Source: Candidatus Glassiibacteriota bacterium
GTDB taxonomy: Bacteria > Gemmatimonadota > Glassbacteria > GWA2-58-10
Length of the DNA: 9,756 bases
NCBI GenBank assembly: GCA_016934095.1
Contig: JAFGTO010000492.1
Span: 1-9,756, forward strand
Reading direction: 5' to 3'
The notes under the pieces were generated by a model, which saw only the letters and a program-made list of their open reading frames with translations, searched no databases and was not told where the DNA came from. The position numbers and the translations under genes are program-made. Below are positions 7,789 through 9,756 of the stretch, piece by piece (positions within the stretch are counted from its first letter, which is position 1; the number at the start of each line of letters is the position of its first letter).

Positions 7789-7818
7789 GGGAATGAATTG
7801 GCTGGCCAGCGCATTCCC
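7789..7818 (+). terminator. Hairpin downstream of the lipoprotein gene
   Basis: GGGAATG (7789-7795) pairs perfectly with CATTCCC (7812-7818). The loop between them contains the self-complementary GCTGGCCAGC (7801-7810). It begins 14 bases after the stop codon and could end the upstream operon. No T-run follows, so it is not a standard intrinsic terminator; it may protect the mRNA 3' end or have no role. Confidence 0.3.
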
Positions 7819-7856
7819 CGCAGCTTGCCGCGAGGAATCTTCAATGATACCAGTTA

Positions 7857-7884
7857 TTGACGACAACGGCTATCGGAGTATATT
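7857..7884 (+). promoter_or_regulatory. Putative sigma70-type promoter for the ACT-DUF711 pair
   Basis: TTGACG (7857-7862) and TATATT (7879-7884) each match the -35 and -10 consensus at five of six bases, with a 16-base spacer. They lie in an AT-rich patch in otherwise GC-rich DNA, about 50 bases before the ACT gene. This is the most promoter-like sequence I found in the window, and its position fits a transcription unit that starts with the ACT gene. Confidence 0.45.
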
Positions 7885-7933
7885 AATAATTTACGGATAA
7901 ATCATTCTCCACTGCCATCCAGGACAAATTGCC

Positions 7934-8251
7934 ATGACCGACCCGGACCTCACCTCAGTCAAGGCGGATGACTCGGGCAAGGAGCTTTCCTTTATCACTG
8001 TCATCGGGCAGGACCGCAAGGGGATAGTGGCCCGGGTCAGCACCCTGCTCTACGAGCACGAAATCAACATCGAGGACATCGCCCAGAAAGTGATGCACGG
8101 GCAGTTCGTGATGATCATGCTGGTGGACTTCCGCGACAGCCCCTCGGACCTCGAGGATGTCAAGGCAGGCCTGGACAGGATCGCCGCCGAGCTCGAGCTG
8201 AGGATCCAGATCCAGCATGAGGACCTTTTCAAGATGATGCACAGAGTTTAG
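7934..8251 (+). CDS. ACT-domain protein, UPF0237 family
   Basis: This 105-residue cytoplasmic protein is essentially one ACT domain (about 19-90), related to the GcvR-like ACT group. The segments ITVIGQDRKGIVARVSTLL and INIEDIAQKVMHGQFVMIML show the typical ligand-binding turn after the first strand and the pattern of the family. ACT domains usually bind amino acids or other small ligands and act as allosteric sensors; the ligand here is unknown. About 18 residues precede the domain, more than in the common family members of about 90 residues. No alternative start is visible, and AGGA (7921-7924) sits 9 bases before ATG 7934, so I keep this start. It lies 3 bases before the DUF711 gene, a pairing conserved across many bacteria and archaea, which suggests that it regulates or forms a complex with that protein. 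Confidence 0.88.
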   Translation: MTDPDLTSVKADDSGKELSFITVIGQDRKGIVARVSTLLYEHEINIEDIAQKVMHGQFVMIMLVDFRDSPSDLEDVKAGLDRIAAELELRIQIQHEDLFKMMHRV

Positions 8252-8254
8252 CCT

Positions 8255-9613
8255 ATGCCGATAGATGTCAATGAAGTATTCGAAACCGCCCGGATGACCC
8301 TCTACCAGAATTTCGACATCCGGACCACCACCCTGGGGATCAACCTCAAGGACTGCATCCACAGCGATTTCAAGCGGTTCTGCAGCCGGGTCCACCGGCG
8401 GGTAAGCACTGCGGCCGCCAACCTGGTGGCCCAGGCCCGCAAGCTCGAGGTGCTCTACGGGGTGCCGATCACCAACAAGCGGGTCTCGGTGACCCCGGTC
8501 AGCCTGATCATGGAGGCCCACGCGCGGCCGGAGAAGTTCCTCGAGATGGCCCGCACCCTCGACCGGGCCGCCGCCGAGTCCGGGGTGGACTATGTCGGCG
8601 GTTTCGGCGCCCTGGTGCAGAAGGGTGCCACCCGCGCAGACTCAGCCCTGATCGAGGCCCTGCCAGAGGTGCTGAGCGGCACCGGCCGGGTCTGCGGCTT
8701 CCTCAACGTGGGCAGCAGTGTCTCCGGGATCAACATGGATGCGGTGATCGCCCTGGGGCCGGTGCTGAAAAAGACCGCCGAGGCCACGGGCAATGGTATC
8801 GGCTGCTCCAAGTTCGTGGTCTTCACCAACGCCCCGGAGGACAACCCGTTCATGGCCGGCGCTTTCCACGGGGTGGGGGAGCCGGACTTCTCGGTCAACA
8901 TCGGGATCAGCGGCCCCGGCGTGGTGCGCGATGTCGTGGCGGCCAACCGGGACTGCGACCTAACCGCCCTGAGCGAGGTGATCAAGCGGATCACTTTCAA
9001 GATCACCCGCGCCGGAGAGCTGGTCGGCCGCGAGCTGGCCCGCCGCCTGGGCGTGCCTTTCGGCATCGTGGACATCTCGCTGGCCTCGACCACCGCGGTG
9101 GGAGATTCGGTGGCCGGGGTGATCGAGGCCATGGGTATCGAGCGGGTGGGCGCGCACGGCACCACCCTGGCCCTGGCCCTGCTGATGAGCGCGGTGAAGA
9201 AGGGCGGGGCCATGGCCAGCGGCAACGTGGGCGGCCTGAGCGGGACTTTCATCCCGGTCAGCGAGGACGAGGGCATGGTCCGGGCCGTGCAGGAAGGTGC
9301 CTTGGGCCTGGCCAAGCTGGAAGCCCTGACCTCGGTTTGCTCGGTGGGCATGGACATGTTCGCCGTGCCGGGCGACACCCCGGCCGAGACGGTCAGCGCC
9401 ATCATCGCCGATGAGCTGGCTATCGGGGTGATCAACAACAAGACCACCGGGGTAAGGATCATCATCGTACCAGGCGCCAGGCCCGGGGACATAATCGACT
9501 ACGGCGGTCTGCTGGGAAGGGTGCCGGTGATGGAGGTCAGCCGCTTCTCAGCCGCGCATTTCATCCGTCGCGGGGGCCGCCTGCCCAGCCCCTCGACCAG
9601 CATGCGCAATTGA
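8255..9613 (+). CDS. DUF711 / UPF0210 (PFL-like) family protein
   Basis: This is a 452-residue cytoplasmic protein of the expected full length for the DUF711 family. Conserved blocks appear in order: ITNKRVSVTPVSLIMEAH (about 73-90), DYVGGFGALVQKG (about 112), CGFLNVGSSVSGINMDAV (about 147), FTNAPEDNPFMAGAFHGVGE (about 190), ISGPGVV (about 219), GAHGTTLALALL (about 300) and GGLSGTFIPVSEDEGM (about 325). Domain databases place the family near the pyruvate formate-lyase / class III ribonucleotide reductase barrel fold, but no glycyl-radical motif is evident here. The biochemical function is not established to my knowledge. The ACT gene ends 3 bases upstream and there is no clear Shine-Dalgarno sequence, so translation may be coupled. 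No signal peptide or membrane segment is visible. The family assignment is secure; the role is not. Confidence 0.93.
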   Translation: MPIDVNEVFETARMTLYQNFDIRTTTLGINLKDCIHSDFKRFCSRVHRRVSTAAANLVAQARKLEVLYGVPITNKRVSVTPVSLIMEAHARPEKFLEMARTLDRAAAESGVDYVGGFGALVQKGATRADSALIEALPEVLSGTGRVCGFLNVGSSVSGINMDAVIALGPVLKKTAEATGNGIGCSKFVVFTNAPEDNPFMAGAFHGVGEPDFSVNIGISGPGVVRDVVAANRDCDLTALSEVIKRITFKITRAGELVGRELARRLGVPFGIVDISLASTTAVGDSVAGVIEAMGIERVGAHGTTLALALLMSAVKKGGAMASGNVGGLSGTFIPVSEDEGMVRAVQEGALGLAKLEALTSVCSVGMDMFAVPGDTPAETVSAIIADELAIGVINNKTTGVRIIIVPGARPGDIIDYGGLLGRVPVMEVSRFSAAHFIRRGGRLPSPSTSMRN

Positions 9614-9622
9614 GAGGGGTCA

Positions 9623-9664
9623 AGAGAGGCAGGCGCAAAGGGGCAGAGAGGTATAGGCACAAAG
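9623..9664 (+). repeat. Imperfect direct repeat after the DUF711 gene
   Basis: AGAGAGGCAGGCGCAAAG (9623-9640) recurs as AGAGAGGTATAGGCACAAAG (9645-9664), with two extra bases and a few substitutions. The two copies are nearly adjacent in the non-coding tail of the window. The function is unknown; it may be a simple local duplication. Confidence 0.4.
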
Positions 9665-9682
9665 ATCCCGCCACCCCACACC

Positions 9683-9702
9683 GGGCGAGGCATGCCTCGC
9701 CC
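9683..9702. repeat. Perfect 20-base palindrome, REP/MITE-like intergenic element
   Basis: GGGCGAGGCATGCCTCGCCC is identical to its own reverse complement and is followed by CTACA. Elements of the form GGGCGA...TCGCCCCTAC are, as I recall, common dispersed intergenic repeats in many environmental bacterial genomes, so this may be one copy of such a family. As RNA it would form a strong GC-rich hairpin and could stop transcription or protect the mRNA end, but no T-run follows. The rest of 9614-9756 shows no gene I can support. Confidence 0.55.
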
Positions 9703-9756
9703 CTACAGCAGGATACAATGCCTCAGCCATGCCCCCACCTTGTCAGCCTCGCAGCC

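Noticed and set aside
8590..9492. Open frame of 300 codons on the minus strand inside the DUF711 gene
   Set aside because: The translation is dominated by Ser, Thr, Pro and Ala with no motif, and it is fully covered by the conserved DUF711 gene.
9718..9756. Possible start of another gene (ATG 9718, with AGGA at 9709-9712)
   Set aside because: Only 13 codons are visible before the window ends, and the peptide MPQPCPHLVSLAA gives no family signal, so it cannot be told from chance.

Overview
The window comes from a GC-rich bacterium whose genes are preceded by good AGGAGG-type ribosome binding sites. All six genes I can support lie on the + strand. The organism looks like an uncultured, probably anaerobic or facultative, heterotroph that degrades glycans, perhaps from the FCB or PVC groups. 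That placement rests only on gene content and base composition and is weak. There are no RNA genes, CRISPR arrays, insertion sequences, integrases or phage genes.

Region 1 (3-2105) is the 3' part of a gene for a fused LUD-domain / ferredoxin / cysteine-rich-domain protein. It joins a LutB-like part to a LutA-like part and resembles the membrane-associated iron-sulfur L-lactate (2-hydroxyacid) oxidising complexes. Its true start lies upstream of the window.

Region 2 (2219-7775) is a likely three-gene operon with gaps of 30 and 64 bases. All its products are exported: a GH20-type hexosaminidase-like protein, a GH123/DUF4091-type glycoside hydrolase-like protein, and a lipoprotein with a transglutaminase-like Cys-His-Asp core between beta-sandwich domains. 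The two hydrolase-like proteins belong to different families, but each carries an adjacent Asp-Glu pair of the kind used in substrate-assisted cleavage of N-acetylhexosamines. The natural hypothesis is breakdown of extracytoplasmic amino-sugar glycans or glycoproteins. No transporter, sulfatase or regulator is visible, so the substrate is unknown.

Region 3 (7776-7933) separates the operon from the next pair. It holds a hairpin-forming stretch and a plausible sigma70-type promoter.

Region 4 (7934-9613) is the widely conserved pair of a small ACT-domain protein (UPF0237) and a DUF711/UPF0210 protein, 3 bases apart. Their biochemical role is not established.

Region 5 (9614-9756) is non-coding as far as I can tell. 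It holds an imperfect direct repeat and a perfect 20-base palindrome that looks like a dispersed intergenic repeat.

Nothing here is a clear new defence or mobile system. The most interesting items are the three-gene exported cluster with its transglutaminase-like lipoprotein, the ACT-DUF711 pair, and the palindromic repeat.
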